A DNA stretch of 60,371 nucleotides. It comes from Oscillospiraceae bacterium. GTDB taxonomy: Bacteria > Bacillota > Clostridia > Oscillospirales > Oscillospiraceae. Positions 25,085-35,465 of this stretch are shown one piece after another. Location of the stretch: contig JAQXMD010000022.1 in the NCBI GenBank assembly GCA_029012465.1, forward strand, positions 1 through 60,371. Reading direction: 5' to 3'. The notes under the pieces were generated by a model. The model was not told where the DNA came from. It ran no database searches and saw nothing but the letters and a program-made list of their open reading frames with translations. A program made the translations under genes and the position numbers. Each line of letters opens with the position of its first letter. Position 1 is the stretch's first letter.

Positions 25085-26314
25085 ATGGTGAATTGTTTTC
25101 ATGCTGCGGACATTCTGGTTCCGCAGAAGATTTCACTGAGAAAGTGGGCCTGTGTCGCCTGTGACCAGTATTCCTCTCAGCCGGAGTATTGGGAGCGGGT
25201 AAGGGATTTCGTGGGGGAGGAGCCTTCCACCTATCACATGATTTTCCCGGAGGCGTTTCTGAATACCATGCCCCGGCAGGAGCGGATCGATAGCATCCAC
25301 AAGCACATGGAGGAATATCTTTCCTCAGGCATTTTTCGGAATTTCCGCAGGAGCTTTCTCTATGTGGAGCGCACCATGGGAGATGGTCGGGTCCGTCATG
25401 GCCTGATTGGACAGCTGGATCTGGAGGAATACGACTTCACTCCCGGTTCTGCCGCCCATATCCGGGCCACCGAGGGAACGGTACAGGAGCGCATTCCGCC
25501 CCGGGTGGAGATCCTTCGGGATGCTGCGCTGGAGTTTCCCCATGTGCTGCTGCTCTGTGACGACAGAAGGGACGAGATCATGTCCTCCGCCCGGGAAACC
25601 GACGGGGAGATTGTCTACGATTTTGATTTGATGGAACATGGCGGGCATATCAGGGGCAAGGTCATTTCCGGACTTGGTGTATCCCTTGTAAACGCCGCCA
25701 TCAGCCGATATATTCAGGCAACGGAGGCTTCTCAGCCTGCCGGAAACGCCATGAGCTTTGTGGTGGGAGACGGCAACCATTCCCTTGCGTCTCTGAAGGC
25801 CTGCTGGGATCAGCTGAAGCCCACCCTCACAGAGGAAGAGCGAATCAATCATCCCGGAAGATTCGCTCTGGTGGAGCTGGAAAACATCCATGACGAAGCC
25901 ATCCGTTTTGAGCCCATTCACCGGCTGCTGCGGCATGTGGAAGAGGAGGAATTTCTCTCAGCGCTTCAGCCCAAGCTCCGGCCGGAGGGGCATCCCATTG
26001 TTCTCATCACCAAAGCGGGAAGAAAGACCGTGTATCTGGATCAGGAGGAAAGCCCTCTTGCGGTTGCGGTTCTCCAGCCCTTCCTGGACGACTATCTGAG
26101 AACCCATCCCTGTACCATCGATTACATCCATGGGGAGGACGCCCTGACTGCTTTGGCTCAGGAGGATCATTCCCTTGGAATTCTTCTGGAGGGAATGGAC
26201 AAGAAAGCCCTGTTCCCCGGAGTCCTCAAAAGCGGTGTATTGCCCAGAAAGACCTTCTCCATGGGCGAGGCCCATGAAAAACGCTTCTATCTGGAAGGAA
26301 AGAGACGCAGATGA
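25085..26314 (+). CDS. DUF1015 family protein
   Basis: This 409-residue protein opens FHAADILVPQ and WACVACDQYSSQPEYWERV, and has VVGDGNHSLASLKACW, matching DUF1015 (HTH-less, cytoplasmic, unknown function; often near serine or phosphoglycerate metabolism genes in Clostridia). GGAGG lies nine bases before the ATG. It starts 26 bases after the aminotransferase and overlaps ispE by four bases. No catalytic role is assigned to the family. Confidence 0.85.
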   Translation: MVNCFHAADILVPQKISLRKWACVACDQYSSQPEYWERVRDFVGEEPSTYHMIFPEAFLNTMPRQERIDSIHKHMEEYLSSGIFRNFRRSFLYVERTMGDGRVRHGLIGQLDLEEYDFTPGSAAHIRATEGTVQERIPPRVEILRDAALEFPHVLLLCDDRRDEIMSSARETDGEIVYDFDLMEHGGHIRGKVISGLGVSLVNAAISRYIQATEASQPAGNAMSFVVGDGNHSLASLKACWDQLKPTLTEEERINHPGRFALVELENIHDEAIRFEPIHRLLRHVEEEEFLSALQPKLRPEGHPIVLITKAGRKTVYLDQEESPLAVAVLQPFLDDYLRTHPCTIDYIHGEDALTALAQEDHSLGILLEGMDKKALFPGVLKSGVLPRKTFSMGEAHEKRFYLEGKRRR

Positions 26315-27168
26315 CAGTTCTTCACACCCTTGCCCATGCAAAGCTGAATCTGACGCTGGATGTGGTTGGAAAGCGGCCTGACGGCTATCACAATCTCACC
26401 ATGGTCATGCAGGAGATCAGCCTTGGGGATGAAATCACCCTGACCCTTGGCACAAAGGAGCCGTGGAAGGTGATCTCCGGATCACAGGAAATCCCCTCCG
26501 ATGACTCCAACCTTGCTGTCAAGGCGGCGAAGCTGTTCTTTTCGGAGACCGGCATTGACCCAGACGGTCTGACCGTGGAGATTCAAAAGCATACGCCTGT
26601 CTGTGCGGGCATGGGCGGGGGAAGTGCCGACGGAGCAGGGGTTCTGCGGCTACTCTATGAGCACTACGGACAGCCCATTTCCCGGGAGGCGCTGTTCCGA
26701 ATTGCGGAAAACACCGGATCGGATGTGCCCTTTGCCCTGTTTGGGGGAACTGCCCTGGCAAGGGAAAAGGGACAGGTGCTCAGCCGGATTCCTTCCATGC
26801 CGGATTGTGACATTTTGATCTGCAAGCCCCCCTTTCCTGTTTCCACCCCGGCTCTGTTCCGGGCCATCGACAGCGAAGTGATTGAAAGACGGCCTGATAC
26901 AAAGGCCATGCTCGCGGCGTTGGAGCAGGGGAGCATTGAGGAGGTTGCCAAAGCCCTTTACAATGTCTTTGAGCCTGTGGTGGCACGGGAGCACGAGGAA
27001 ATCCATGAGATCAAGTCCGTTATGTGCTGTCAAGGAGCGCTTGCTGCCTGCATGACCGGTTCCGGACCTACGGTGTTTGGCATTTTTACGGATCATCAGG
27101 CGGCAGAGGCTGCGTATCAAACACTGAAAACGAAGTATTCTGACACCTATCTTGTGAAACCTGTATAA
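26311..27168 (+). CDS. ispE: 4-diphosphocytidyl-2-C-methyl-D-erythritol kinase
   Basis: This 285-residue GHMP kinase phosphorylates CDP-methylerythritol in the MEP isoprenoid pathway. It opens AHAKLNLTLDVVGKRPDGYH and has the ATP loop PVCAGMGGGSADGAGVL and C-terminal TGSGPTVFGIF. Length is typical. It overlaps the DUF1015 gene by four bases (ATGA) and ends before the hairpin at 27181. Confidence 0.96.
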   Translation: MTVLHTLAHAKLNLTLDVVGKRPDGYHNLTMVMQEISLGDEITLTLGTKEPWKVISGSQEIPSDDSNLAVKAAKLFFSETGIDPDGLTVEIQKHTPVCAGMGGGSADGAGVLRLLYEHYGQPISREALFRIAENTGSDVPFALFGGTALAREKGQVLSRIPSMPDCDILICKPPFPVSTPALFRAIDSEVIERRPDTKAMLAALEQGSIEEVAKALYNVFEPVVAREHEEIHEIKSVMCCQGALAACMTGSGPTVFGIFTDHQAAEAAYQTLKTKYSDTYLVKPV

Positions 27169-27180
27169 AACATGAAATAT

Positions 27181-27225
27181 CCGTCCATGATGTGGGTAAA
27201 TCCTACATAATGGACGGTGATTTTT
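27181..27225 (+). terminator. terminator after ispE
   Basis: CCGTCCATGATGTGGG (27181-27196) pairs with 27202-27217 with two mismatches, then TGATTTTT. The stem ends eight bases before the spoIIR ATG, so it may also affect spoIIR translation. Confidence 0.65.
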
Positions 27226-27849
27226 ATGATTACAAAACTGAAACAGATTCGATGGGAGCTGGCCATACTCCTTGGAATTGCCGCGCTCCTTGCCTGGGGA
27301 ACAGCGCTGGAGCGTCAGCAGCAGCGGATTGCGGAGCATATGATACGGCTTCATGTGGTGGCAAACTCGGACAAAAGGGAAGATCAGGCTGTGAAGCTGC
27401 TTGTGCGGGATGCGGTTCTGGAAACAGCAGCCCCTTGTTTGGAATCCGCAGGCAGCGCTCAGGATGCACGCGTTCAGCTGGAGGCGATTCTCCCGAGGCT
27501 TTGCAGTGTTGCCAATGAGACCCTCCGGGAAAACGGCTTTTCCGATACTGCCACGGTTTCGTTGGGGCGGGAGCTGTTTTCCACACGGCACTATGAGGGA
27601 TTCTCTCTCCCCGGGGGGTACTACAATTCGCTGAGAGTGACCATTGGAGCAGGGGAAGGCCACAATTGGTGGTGCGTGGTGTATCCCCAGCTGTGCATGT
27701 CGGCGGTATCGGAGCAAAAGGCTGTGGCGGTGATGGGCGGCATGGACCAGGAGGATGCTGAGGTGCTCACAGGAGAATATGAATTTCGGTTCCGGACTTT
27801 GGAGCTGTTTGAAGATCTTCTGGGATTCTTTCGCAGCAGGCAGCCATAG
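27226..27849 (+). CDS. spoIIR: stage II sporulation protein R
   Basis: This 207-residue secreted signalling protein is made in the forespore and triggers SpoIIGA to process pro-sigma-E in the mother cell. One N-terminal membrane helix/signal (ELAILLGIAALLAW) is followed by the family block HMIRLHVVANSDKREDQAVK and GHNWWCVVYPQLC. The ATG at 27226 is preferred; a GTG at 27217 lies inside the hairpin. The ribosome site (GGACGG) is weak. Confidence 0.92.
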   Translation: MITKLKQIRWELAILLGIAALLAWGTALERQQQRIAEHMIRLHVVANSDKREDQAVKLLVRDAVLETAAPCLESAGSAQDARVQLEAILPRLCSVANETLRENGFSDTATVSLGRELFSTRHYEGFSLPGGYYNSLRVTIGAGEGHNWWCVVYPQLCMSAVSEQKAVAVMGGMDQEDAEVLTGEYEFRFRTLELFEDLLGFFRSRQP

Positions 27850-27918
27850 CGGGTAAGGTGACAAAGCCATGGATTTGTGGTATAGTATCCACATCAGAAC
27901 GCAACTGGAGTGATACAA

Positions 27919-30900
27919 TTGCTCACGATCATATACGGACGGGCCAAAACAGGGAAAACGCAGCTCCTTCTTCAGCAGGTAAAGACTGCGGATACCACAG
28001 CCATGGCATCCAGAATCCTGATTGTACCCGAACAGCTGAGCCATCAGACGGAGCGGAAGCTCTCTGCCCACTGCGGCGATCCCATCAGCTACGTTTCAGA
28101 GGTACTGAGCTTTACCAGACTGACCAGTCGGGTGTTTTCCCTCTATGGGGGCGGAGCCAGACAGGTGCTGGACAATGCCGGTCGGATTCTCACGGCCCAA
28201 ATGGCCCTCAGCGGCATTCTGTCCCAATTGAAGGTATTCGCCTCCGCCGCCGGACGGCCAGAATTCCTTTCAGGGGTTGTGGAACTGATTGACGAGCTGA
28301 AAAGCTATCATATCACCCGGGAACAGCTGGAGGAAGCAGCCTCTGAGACCACCGGGCAGTTTTCCGAAAAGCTCCGGGAGATCGGGTTGATTCTCAGTGC
28401 CTATGAGGGACTAACCGCCCAGGGCGCTGCCGACCCAAGGGATCAGCTCACAAGGCTTGCGGGAAAGCTTCAGTCCGGGGATTATGGGCAGGGACGGAGA
28501 TTCTATGTGGATGGGTTTACGGACTTTTCCACCCAGGAGCTTCGGGTGCTGGAGATTCTGCTGCAGGAATCTGGCTCCATGACTGTCACCGTCCTTTGTG
28601 ATGACCCCTATGGAAGTGACCCACTGTTTGCCCCCGGCCGGGAGACCCTCCATCGCCTCCTGAAAATGGCACAGGATTGCGGTCAGCAGGTGGAACTGAT
28701 CCGGGCGGATTACCGGCGGCCTGTTCCGGAGGCCTTTACATATCTGGAGCAGAAGCTGTTATCCTTTGACGACGTATCCTTCTCCCGGCGGCAGAATGCT
28801 GTTCGGACGGTCAGCTGTCGGGATCGTCTGGAGGAGGCTCGGGCCTGTGCCGCTGCCATCCGCGATCACGCCATGCAGGGCATGCGATATCGGGACATGA
28901 TGATTTGCTGTGGAGGAGAGGAGCTGTATCGGGGACTGCTGAAAAGCGTCTTTTCCGAGCTGAATATTCCCCTGTACACTTCGGAGAAAACACCGGTGCT
29001 GTCTCACCCGGCCATTGGCTTTGTGCTGCTGTCACTGGATGCGGCCCTGAATGGCATGGAAACGGAGACCGTCTGTGCCTGCATGAAAACCGGCTACAGC
29101 GGCCTTTCCGATGACAGCTGTGACAATCTGGAAAACTACGCCATCACTTGGGCCATTCGGGGCAGCAAGTGGGAACGGGACTGGGTGCAGCATCCCGACG
29201 GTTTGGACGGAAGGGATACGGAGGAGAGCAGATTGGCCCTTGCTGCGCTGAATCAGGACCGGATGCGGCTTCAGCCCCTGTTTACCCTCCGAAGGGAGCT
29301 CAGAAACGCGGGAACTGTTCGGGGACAGATTGAAGCCCTGTTTCATTATCTGGAGGAAACCGACCTCTGCGGAAGGCTGGAACAGGAGATTGCCGGCGGC
29401 GAATCCGCTGGGGATCTATCCTATGTGCAGTACACCGGTCAGGTGTGGGAAACGCTGATTTCCTGTCTCCAGCAGATCGACAACGTTTCGGGTCAGCAGA
29501 CCCCGAGAGAGGATTATCTCCTTCGCATTCTGAAGCTGTCCCTTGGGCAATACCAGCTGGGCGCAATTCCCTCGTCTCTGGACTGTGTCACCTTCGGCAC
29601 CGTTGCGGCGGTTCGGGGAAATGAGCCGAAGCTGCTCTATGTCCTTGGCATGAATGAGGGCCTGATTCCCGCTGTGCCTTCCGGAGGAAGCCTTTTGACA
29701 GAACGGGAGCGGGGAATTCTGCGGGATCAGATGAACATTACGCTGGCTCCCGACGCCGAGGGGGTCTATCAGCGGGAGCTTTTGAAGGTATACGGCGCCT
29801 TTTCTGCCCCCACGGAGTATCTCTATTTGTCTCTGGCAGGGGAGGATATGGGCACGGCGCTTTCCGCATCCTTCCTGATGGAACGGATTTGCAGTCTGTT
29901 CCCGGACAGCCCCATGACGCCTCCCGCAGAGTTTGGCCTTTCGGCGGAAACTGCTGCCCAGCGGTATTTATCCGCGCTGGATGACCCGGAGGATGCCTCT
30001 GGGGCAGCTGCCATCGGTAAGGTGATGGGACAGTGCGATGAGCTTCATAAGAAAATCGCGCAAGGGCAGCTTCTGGCCCGGGAGCGGGAGCTTTTGGTAC
30101 TTCCCGCCCATTCCGCCGGTCTTTTTGGCCTTCCGGTGCCTCTGACGGCTTCAAGGCTGGATGAGCTGGGGAAATGCCCTCTGGAGTATTTCCTGGATTA
30201 TGGCCTGAAGGCAAAGGTTCGGAAGGAAGCCACCTTTGACGCTGCGGAATTCGGTACCTTTGTCCATTACATATTGGAAAAATCCATCCCGGAGTGGGTG
30301 GATGCAAAGCGGGGGCCTCTGGAGCTCTCCGAGAGCACCGTGATCGTAGAGGGACATTTGGAGTCCTACAGCCAATCCAGATTCACAGAGGAGGAGCGTT
30401 CTGCCCGTGACAGGTATCTGTTCTGGCGGAACGGGGAGGAGGCCAGCCTTCTGCTCCGGGATATCTCTCAGGAGCTGAGCAAATCCCAGTTCGTTCCCTG
30501 TTCCTATGAGCTGTATTTCGGTGGGAAGGACGGCCCCAAGGCTGTGGATGTGTCCGGAACATTGGGCGCCGGCAGGCTCACTGGCATGGTGGATCGGGCA
30601 GACCTGTGGCGCAGTGAAGCCGGCGATTTTATCCGAATCATTGACTATAAATCCGGCAGTAAGAAATTTGACTATACGGATCTATACGGGGGCGTTGGCA
30701 TGCAGATGCTTCTATATCTGTTTGCTCTGGAGCAGTCCGGCATTCAGGGGGTTACGGAGCACCCGGTTCCCGCAGGCGTGCTATATGTGCCCGCAAAGCA
30801 TGCATTTTCAAAGGATGGAGACAGCGAAGAAGCCGATTCCGATCCCCTTCGCCGGAGCGGGTTGATTCTTGGGGAAGAACCGGTGCTGGAAGCCATGGAA

Positions 30901-31209
30901 AGCGGCGACAGGAGCCAGTATCTGCCCATCGGCGCCAACCGGAAAAGAAACGATTATACCGTATCCAGACAGCAGATGGGCATTCTGCGGGACTTTGTGG
31001 AGGGCAAAATGTCTCATGCGGTGGACCGGATCCTTGGGGGCGATTTCTCCCCGGAGCCCTTCTACTGCGGAAAGTCCAAGGACCCCTGCGGCTACTGCGA
31101 TTATGCGGATGTGTGCCAGAAGGACCCGCAGTTCCGCAGAAAATTCTATCATAAGGCCCTGTCCGCAAAGGACTTCTGGGAAAAGATTGGAGGCGAGGAA
31201 GATGGCTGA
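27919..31209 (+). CDS. addB: ATP-dependent nuclease/helicase subunit B (AddB)
   Basis: This roughly 1096-residue protein is one half of AddAB, which resects double-strand breaks for RecA loading. It opens LTIIYGRAKTGKTQLLLQQV (degenerate P-loop). The C-terminal nuclease domain has GTFVHYILE and RIIDYKSGSKKF, plus iron-sulfur cluster cysteines: Cys in KCPLEYFLDYG and three in CGYCDYADVC. The TTG at 27919 is chosen because GGAG ends eight bases upstream and it gives the usual N-terminus; the GTG at 27910 overlaps that site. It overlaps addA by eight bases. Confidence 0.94.
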   Translation: MLTIIYGRAKTGKTQLLLQQVKTADTTAMASRILIVPEQLSHQTERKLSAHCGDPISYVSEVLSFTRLTSRVFSLYGGGARQVLDNAGRILTAQMALSGILSQLKVFASAAGRPEFLSGVVELIDELKSYHITREQLEEAASETTGQFSEKLREIGLILSAYEGLTAQGAADPRDQLTRLAGKLQSGDYGQGRRFYVDGFTDFSTQELRVLEILLQESGSMTVTVLCDDPYGSDPLFAPGRETLHRLLKMAQDCGQQVELIRADYRRPVPEAFTYLEQKLLSFDDVSFSRRQNAVRTVSCRDRLEEARACAAAIRDHAMQGMRYRDMMICCGGEELYRGLLKSVFSELNIPLYTSEKTPVLSHPAIGFVLLSLDAALNGMETETVCACMKTGYSGLSDDSCDNLENYAITWAIRGSKWERDWVQHPDGLDGRDTEESRLALAALNQDRMRLQPLFTLRRELRNAGTVRGQIEALFHYLEETDLCGRLEQEIAGGESAGDLSYVQYTGQVWETLISCLQQIDNVSGQQTPREDYLLRILKLSLGQYQLGAIPSSLDCVTFGTVAAVRGNEPKLLYVLGMNEGLIPAVPSGGSLLTERERGILRDQMNITLAPDAEGVYQRELLKVYGAFSAPTEYLYLSLAGEDMGTALSASFLMERICSLFPDSPMTPPAEFGLSAETAAQRYLSALDDPEDASGAAAIGKVMGQCDELHKKIAQGQLLARERELLVLPAHSAGLFGLPVPLTASRLDELGKCPLEYFLDYGLKAKVRKEATFDAAEFGTFVHYILEKSIPEWVDAKRGPLELSESTVIVEGHLESYSQSRFTEEERSARDRYLFWRNGEEASLLLRDISQELSKSQFVPCSYELYFGGKDGPKAVDVSGTLGAGRLTGMVDRADLWRSEAGDFIRIIDYKSGSKKFDYTDLYGGVGMQMLLYLFALEQSGIQGVTEHPVPAGVLYVPAKHAFSKDGDSEEADSDPLRRSGLILGEEPVLEAMESGDRSQYLPIGANRKRNDYTVSRQQMGILRDFVEGKMSHAVDRILGGDFSPEPFYCGKSKDPCGYCDYADVCQKDPQFRRKFYHKALSAKDFWEKIGGEEDG

Positions 31210-34200
31210 ACCGAAACTGACGCCGGAACAGCAGCAGGTGGTGGACAACCGGGGCGGTACGCTGCTGGTATCCGCCGCGGCTGGCTCCGGTAAAACAAAG
31301 GTTCTTGTGGACCGGGTCATGGACCAGATTATCCATGAGGGACGGAACATTCATGAGTTTCTGATTATTACCTTTACCAATGCTGCTGCGGCAGAGCTGC
31401 GGGCCAAGATTGCAAAGGCCATCGGGAAAGCCCTCAGTCAGGACCCGGACAACCGGCATTTGCAGCGACAGAACAGCCTTATGCCGCTGGCGCAGATTTC
31501 CACGGTGCATGCCTTCTGCGGCAGCCTCATTAGACAGTATGGTTATCTTCTTGAAGTTCCCTCGGACTATGCCATGCTGGAGGATTCCGAGCGTGACCCG
31601 ATGCTGAATCGAATTCTGGGGGACCTTCTGGAGGAATCCTATGAGAAAATGACTCCGGGATTCCGGCTTCTGGCGGATACGTTGGGTGCGGGCAGAACCG
31701 ATTCTGGGCTGGAAGATGTGATTGTGACCCTGTTTCAGAAGCTGGAGGCCCAGCCCTATCCGACCCTGTGGCTCCATTCCCAGCGCACTAGATTTGAAAG
31801 CATGGAGGACTTTGAATCCTCCTCTTGGGTGGAAATTCTGAAGAAGGATGCCGCCACAAAGCTCAAAAGACTGGCACAGCGCTATGACTGGGCCATTTCT
31901 CAGATGCAGGGGGACGAGAAGCTGGAGAAAAAGTATCTGCCTCTTTACATCACTCAGCGTCAGTGCCTTGCCCGTATGATGGATGCATTGAATGGGCCAT
32001 GGGACGAAATCGGAGTGGCTCTCCAAATGGACTATCCTCGGGTTTCGGTTACGAAATATGAGGATAAGGCAAAGCTGGAGGCCATTCAGGCGGTAAAAAA
32101 TGACGGGAAGAAGCTCCTCGAAAAGCTCCGGGAGCAGTTTTTGGAGCCTGCCGGGAAGCTGATGGAGGAGCAGAACGCCATGGAGCCTGCCATTCTGGCA
32201 CTGCTGGAGTTGGTGGAGGAGCTGGAAAAACGGTTTTCCCGGGAAAAGCGCAGAAGAAATGTGCTGGACTTCTCCGATCAGGAGCATCTTGCTATCCGAC
32301 TTTTGACCGACGGCAGGGGAAAGCCCTCGGCCATTGCGGCAGAGGTTCGGGGAAGATTTTGCGAGATCATGGTGGACGAGTATCAGGATTCCAACCGGGT
32401 TCAGGAGCTGATCTACACCACAATTTCCTCTGCGGGAGATCAGAACCGGTTCCTGGTGGGCGATGTCAAGCAGTCCATTTACGGCTTCCGTCAGGCGGAG
32501 CCGGAGATCTTTCAGGAAAAGTATCAGCGGTTTCAGGATGCGGAACGTGTCTCTGACCATTCCCCCCGAAAGCTGGTGCTGTCCAAAAATTTTCGTTCCC
32601 GGCCGGAAATTCTGGAAGCTGCGAACCATGTATTTGCAACGGTCATGTCTCATGAGGTATCTGACTTGGATTACGGCCCAAGAGAGCGTCTGTATCCCGG
32701 CCTTGACAGCTATCCCGACGACAGGCAAACCCATGTGGAGCTGGCCGTGCTCAGCCTCAGCAAGGCGGAAAACGGGAGAGACGATGAATCCACCAAGTAT
32801 CAGCGGGAGGCCAAATGGGTTGCCGCGAGAGTTTCTCAGGTCCTGAAAGAGCAGCTTCCGGTGCGGGATGGGGATGGAACAAGACCCTGCCGTCCGGAGG
32901 ACATTGCCATCCTGTTTCGGAGCAAGGACCCCATGGGGCTATATATCCGGGAGCTGGAGGCGCTGGGGATTCCTGTTTCTGCCGATAACGGGACTTCTCT
33001 TTTTGAAACCCCGGAGGCAAGGGTACTGGTAAACATTCTTCGGACTATCGACAATCCCCATCAGGATATCCCGCTGCTGAGTGTCCTTTGCAGCCCGCTG
33101 TTCCGGTTTTCCAACGATCAGCTCGCGCAAATCCGGAATGTCTCGGACGCGCCCAGATTCTACGATGCCATGGAAGAATGCAACGAAGAATGGTGCCAGG
33201 ACGCAGTGAATACAATCAAGGCCCTCCGGAAGGAGGCCAGAACCCTGTCCGCAGAGCTGCTGGTGTGGAAGCTGCTCCAGGAATACGGGCTTCTCACTGC
33301 CTACAGTGCCATGGCCGATGGCAGCACCCGGCAGCAGAATCTTTTGGCCATTGCCTCTCTTGCCAGAAAACAGGCCTCCGGCAGACATCTGTTCCTCTAT
33401 CAGCTGATTCAGGCCCTGGACCGGTATATGGAGTCCGGTGTGCAGCTGGAAGGGCAGAGCGGTGGCGGCGTGGTGCTGACCACCATGCACAAATCCAAGG
33501 GACTGGAATATCCCATTGTATTCCTCTGCGACCTGTCCCGGCGGTTCAACTTCCGGGAGCTTTCCAATCAGATTCTCGTGGACAACGACATGGGGTTGGG
33601 GGTCAAGATGGTTGATCCGGCCAAGCGGCTCAGAAGACCCGGCGTCGGTCATAATGCCATCGCTGTCAAGAAGCGGCATAAGCTTCTAGCGGAGGAGCAG
33701 CGGGTCCTGTATGTGGCCATGACAAGGCCCAAAGACTATCTGTTTATGACCTATGCGACAGGAGAAAAGTCTGACTTTATGACAAAGATGCTGCCCGGTG
33801 TGGGCTGCCCGGCGGATTATTGGGCAGCGGAAAGCGCCTCCTGTCTGGGTGACTGGGTGATTCTCTCCGCGTTGGGTAGAATCGAAGCCGGCGCCTTGTT
33901 TGCGGAGGCCGGTCGACCGGGCTGTTCGCTTACTGTTTCCGATTATCCCTGGAGCATCCGGTACGAGGTTCTCGCGGAAGATCAGGAGCTTGGCGGTAGC
34001 CGTTATATCCCCGCCGTGGAAACGGAGTCCCAAAGAGAAATCCTTTCACCTGCACTCCTGCTGAAAGGCCTGAAATGGGAATATGACCATATGGAGGCGG
34101 CCCTGACCCCCTCCAAGCTGACAGCCACCCAGCAGAAGGGAAGAAATCTCGACAGCGAGTCTGCGGAGGACACGGTTCAGACGCCGAGGAAGATCACCCT

Positions 34201-34744
34201 TCAGCGTCCGGCCTTTATGCAGGAAACAACCGGCCTTTCTCCCACGGAAAAAGGAACCGCAAACCATCTGTTTTTACAGTATGCGGATTTTGTACATCTG
34301 ACAGATACCGATGGGGCTATTTCGGAGCTGGACCGGCTGGTGGATGAGGAATTCCTCACGGAGCAGCAGGCTCAGGCGGTTCGCCCTGAGGCCATGGTGC
34401 GGCTGTTCCGATCCCCTTTGGGACAGCGCATGCTGAATTGTCAGGAACTGATTCGGGAATTCAAGTTTTCTCTGCTCATGGAGGCGGAGAACTATTATAC
34501 CGGTCTTGATGGGGAGAAGGTGCTTTTGCAGGGCGTTGTGGATGCGGCAATTCTGGAGCCGGATGGCATCACGGTCATTGATTTCAAAACCGACCGTGTG
34601 ACAGAGGATTCCGTTCTTGCCCGGGCAGAACACTATCGGGGGCAGCTCACATCCTACCGGAAGGCGCTGGAACGGATATTCCAGCGTCCTGTGAAAGAGA
34701 TGATTCTATATTTCCTGTCCATTGGAAGGGAGGTTACGTTATGA
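31202..34744 (+). CDS. addA: ATP-dependent helicase/nuclease subunit A (AddA)
   Basis: This 1180-residue UvrD-type helicase plus nuclease has Walker A SAAAGSGKT, Walker B VDEYQDSN, VGDVKQSIYGFRQAEPEIF, helicase motif TTMHKSKGLEYPIV and C-terminal nuclease core VIDFKTDRV preceded by LQGVVDAA. It partners AddB encoded just upstream (8-base overlap; GGAGG and GAGG lie before the ATG at 31202). Its stop overlaps the HAD gene start (ATGA), so all three are coupled. Confidence 0.96.
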   Translation: MAEPKLTPEQQQVVDNRGGTLLVSAAAGSGKTKVLVDRVMDQIIHEGRNIHEFLIITFTNAAAAELRAKIAKAIGKALSQDPDNRHLQRQNSLMPLAQISTVHAFCGSLIRQYGYLLEVPSDYAMLEDSERDPMLNRILGDLLEESYEKMTPGFRLLADTLGAGRTDSGLEDVIVTLFQKLEAQPYPTLWLHSQRTRFESMEDFESSSWVEILKKDAATKLKRLAQRYDWAISQMQGDEKLEKKYLPLYITQRQCLARMMDALNGPWDEIGVALQMDYPRVSVTKYEDKAKLEAIQAVKNDGKKLLEKLREQFLEPAGKLMEEQNAMEPAILALLELVEELEKRFSREKRRRNVLDFSDQEHLAIRLLTDGRGKPSAIAAEVRGRFCEIMVDEYQDSNRVQELIYTTISSAGDQNRFLVGDVKQSIYGFRQAEPEIFQEKYQRFQDAERVSDHSPRKLVLSKNFRSRPEILEAANHVFATVMSHEVSDLDYGPRERLYPGLDSYPDDRQTHVELAVLSLSKAENGRDDESTKYQREAKWVAARVSQVLKEQLPVRDGDGTRPCRPEDIAILFRSKDPMGLYIRELEALGIPVSADNGTSLFETPEARVLVNILRTIDNPHQDIPLLSVLCSPLFRFSNDQLAQIRNVSDAPRFYDAMEECNEEWCQDAVNTIKALRKEARTLSAELLVWKLLQEYGLLTAYSAMADGSTRQQNLLAIASLARKQASGRHLFLYQLIQALDRYMESGVQLEGQSGGGVVLTTMHKSKGLEYPIVFLCDLSRRFNFRELSNQILVDNDMGLGVKMVDPAKRLRRPGVGHNAIAVKKRHKLLAEEQRVLYVAMTRPKDYLFMTYATGEKSDFMTKMLPGVGCPADYWAAESASCLGDWVILSALGRIEAGALFAEAGRPGCSLTVSDYPWSIRYEVLAEDQELGGSRYIPAVETESQREILSPALLLKGLKWEYDHMEAALTPSKLTATQQKGRNLDSESAEDTVQTPRKITLQRPAFMQETTGLSPTEKGTANHLFLQYADFVHLTDTDGAISELDRLVDEEFLTEQQAQAVRPEAMVRLFRSPLGQRMLNCQELIREFKFSLLMEAENYYTGLDGEKVLLQGVVDAAILEPDGITVIDFKTDRVTEDSVLARAEHYRGQLTSYRKALERIFQRPVKEMILYFLSIGREVTL

Positions 34745-35403
34745 TAAAAGCGGTGATTTTCGATATGGATGGCCTTATGACCGATACGGAGCGGCTGTTT
34801 ATTGACCTCTGGTGTCAGGTGCTCATGGAACGGGGGATGCCGGAAAACCGGGATGTGGTGACACATTGTATCGGCCTTGACCACGGAAGAACCCGGGCCT
34901 ATGTTTCCGAAAAGCTTGGGGAGGATTTCGACTATATGAATGTGATGGGAGAAATCAACCGGAGAGCCATCCGCCACTATGAGGAAATCGGAGTTCCTCT
35001 GAAGGAGGGTCTCTATGAGCTTCTGGATTATCTGGACAAAAAGGGAATCCCCTATGGGGTAGCCACCTCCACCAAGCGGGACAATGCCCGGTTCCGTCTT
35101 GAAAAGATCGGTGTACTGAGCCGCCTCAGCGGCCTTGTTACCGGTGATATGGTGGAAAAGGGGAAACCGGAGCCGGACATCTTCCGGAAAGCAGCGGAGG
35201 CAATCGGCGTTCCGGCAGGGGAGTGCATGGTTCTGGAGGACTCTCCCCATGGAATTCTGGCCGCCCACAGGGCTGGCTGCATTCCTGTCATGATCCCTGA
35301 TTTGAAGGAACCGGACGACGAGACATCGGCAATGCTGATTGCCAGAAGAAACAGCCTTCTGGAGATTCCGGATCTTCTGGAATCCATGAACCGAAATACA
35401 TAG
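34741..35403 (+). CDS. HAD-superfamily phosphatase/phosphomutase-like protein
   Basis: This 220-residue protein has HAD motif I FDMDGLMTDT (nucleophile Asp, second Asp), motif II VATSTKRDN, motif III Lys in EKGKPEPDIF and motif IV VLEDSPHGILAA. The helical cap is of the beta-phosphoglucomutase/GS1 type. Such enzymes act on small phosphorylated sugars or nucleotides; the substrate is not shown by its place at the end of the addBA operon. Confidence 0.88.
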   Translation: MIKAVIFDMDGLMTDTERLFIDLWCQVLMERGMPENRDVVTHCIGLDHGRTRAYVSEKLGEDFDYMNVMGEINRRAIRHYEEIGVPLKEGLYELLDYLDKKGIPYGVATSTKRDNARFRLEKIGVLSRLSGLVTGDMVEKGKPEPDIFRKAAEAIGVPAGECMVLEDSPHGILAAHRAGCIPVMIPDLKEPDDETSAMLIARRNSLLEIPDLLESMNRNT

Positions 35404-35406
35404 AAA

Positions 35407-35450
35407 AATCTTGCAGGGTGCGTTGCGATCCGATTTGCAACACACCCTGC
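35407..35450. terminator. bidirectional terminator
   Basis: GCAGGGTG (35413-35420) and CACCCTGC (35443-35450) begin an extended stem that includes GTTGC/GCAAC. Leftward it is followed by AAGATTTTTC, so it serves the Q/N-rich gene as well as the HAD gene. Confidence 0.8.
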
Positions 35451-35465
35451 CTTTACGTCCAGCGG

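Noticed and set aside
27217..27225. GTG start for spoIIR nine bases upstream
   Set aside because: It lies at the base of the ispE terminator and has no ribosome site; ATG 27226 gives the normal N-terminus.
30752..32734. 660-codon minus-strand frame opposite addB/addA
   Set aside because: It covers the junction of two certain genes and has no start signal or recognisable domain.
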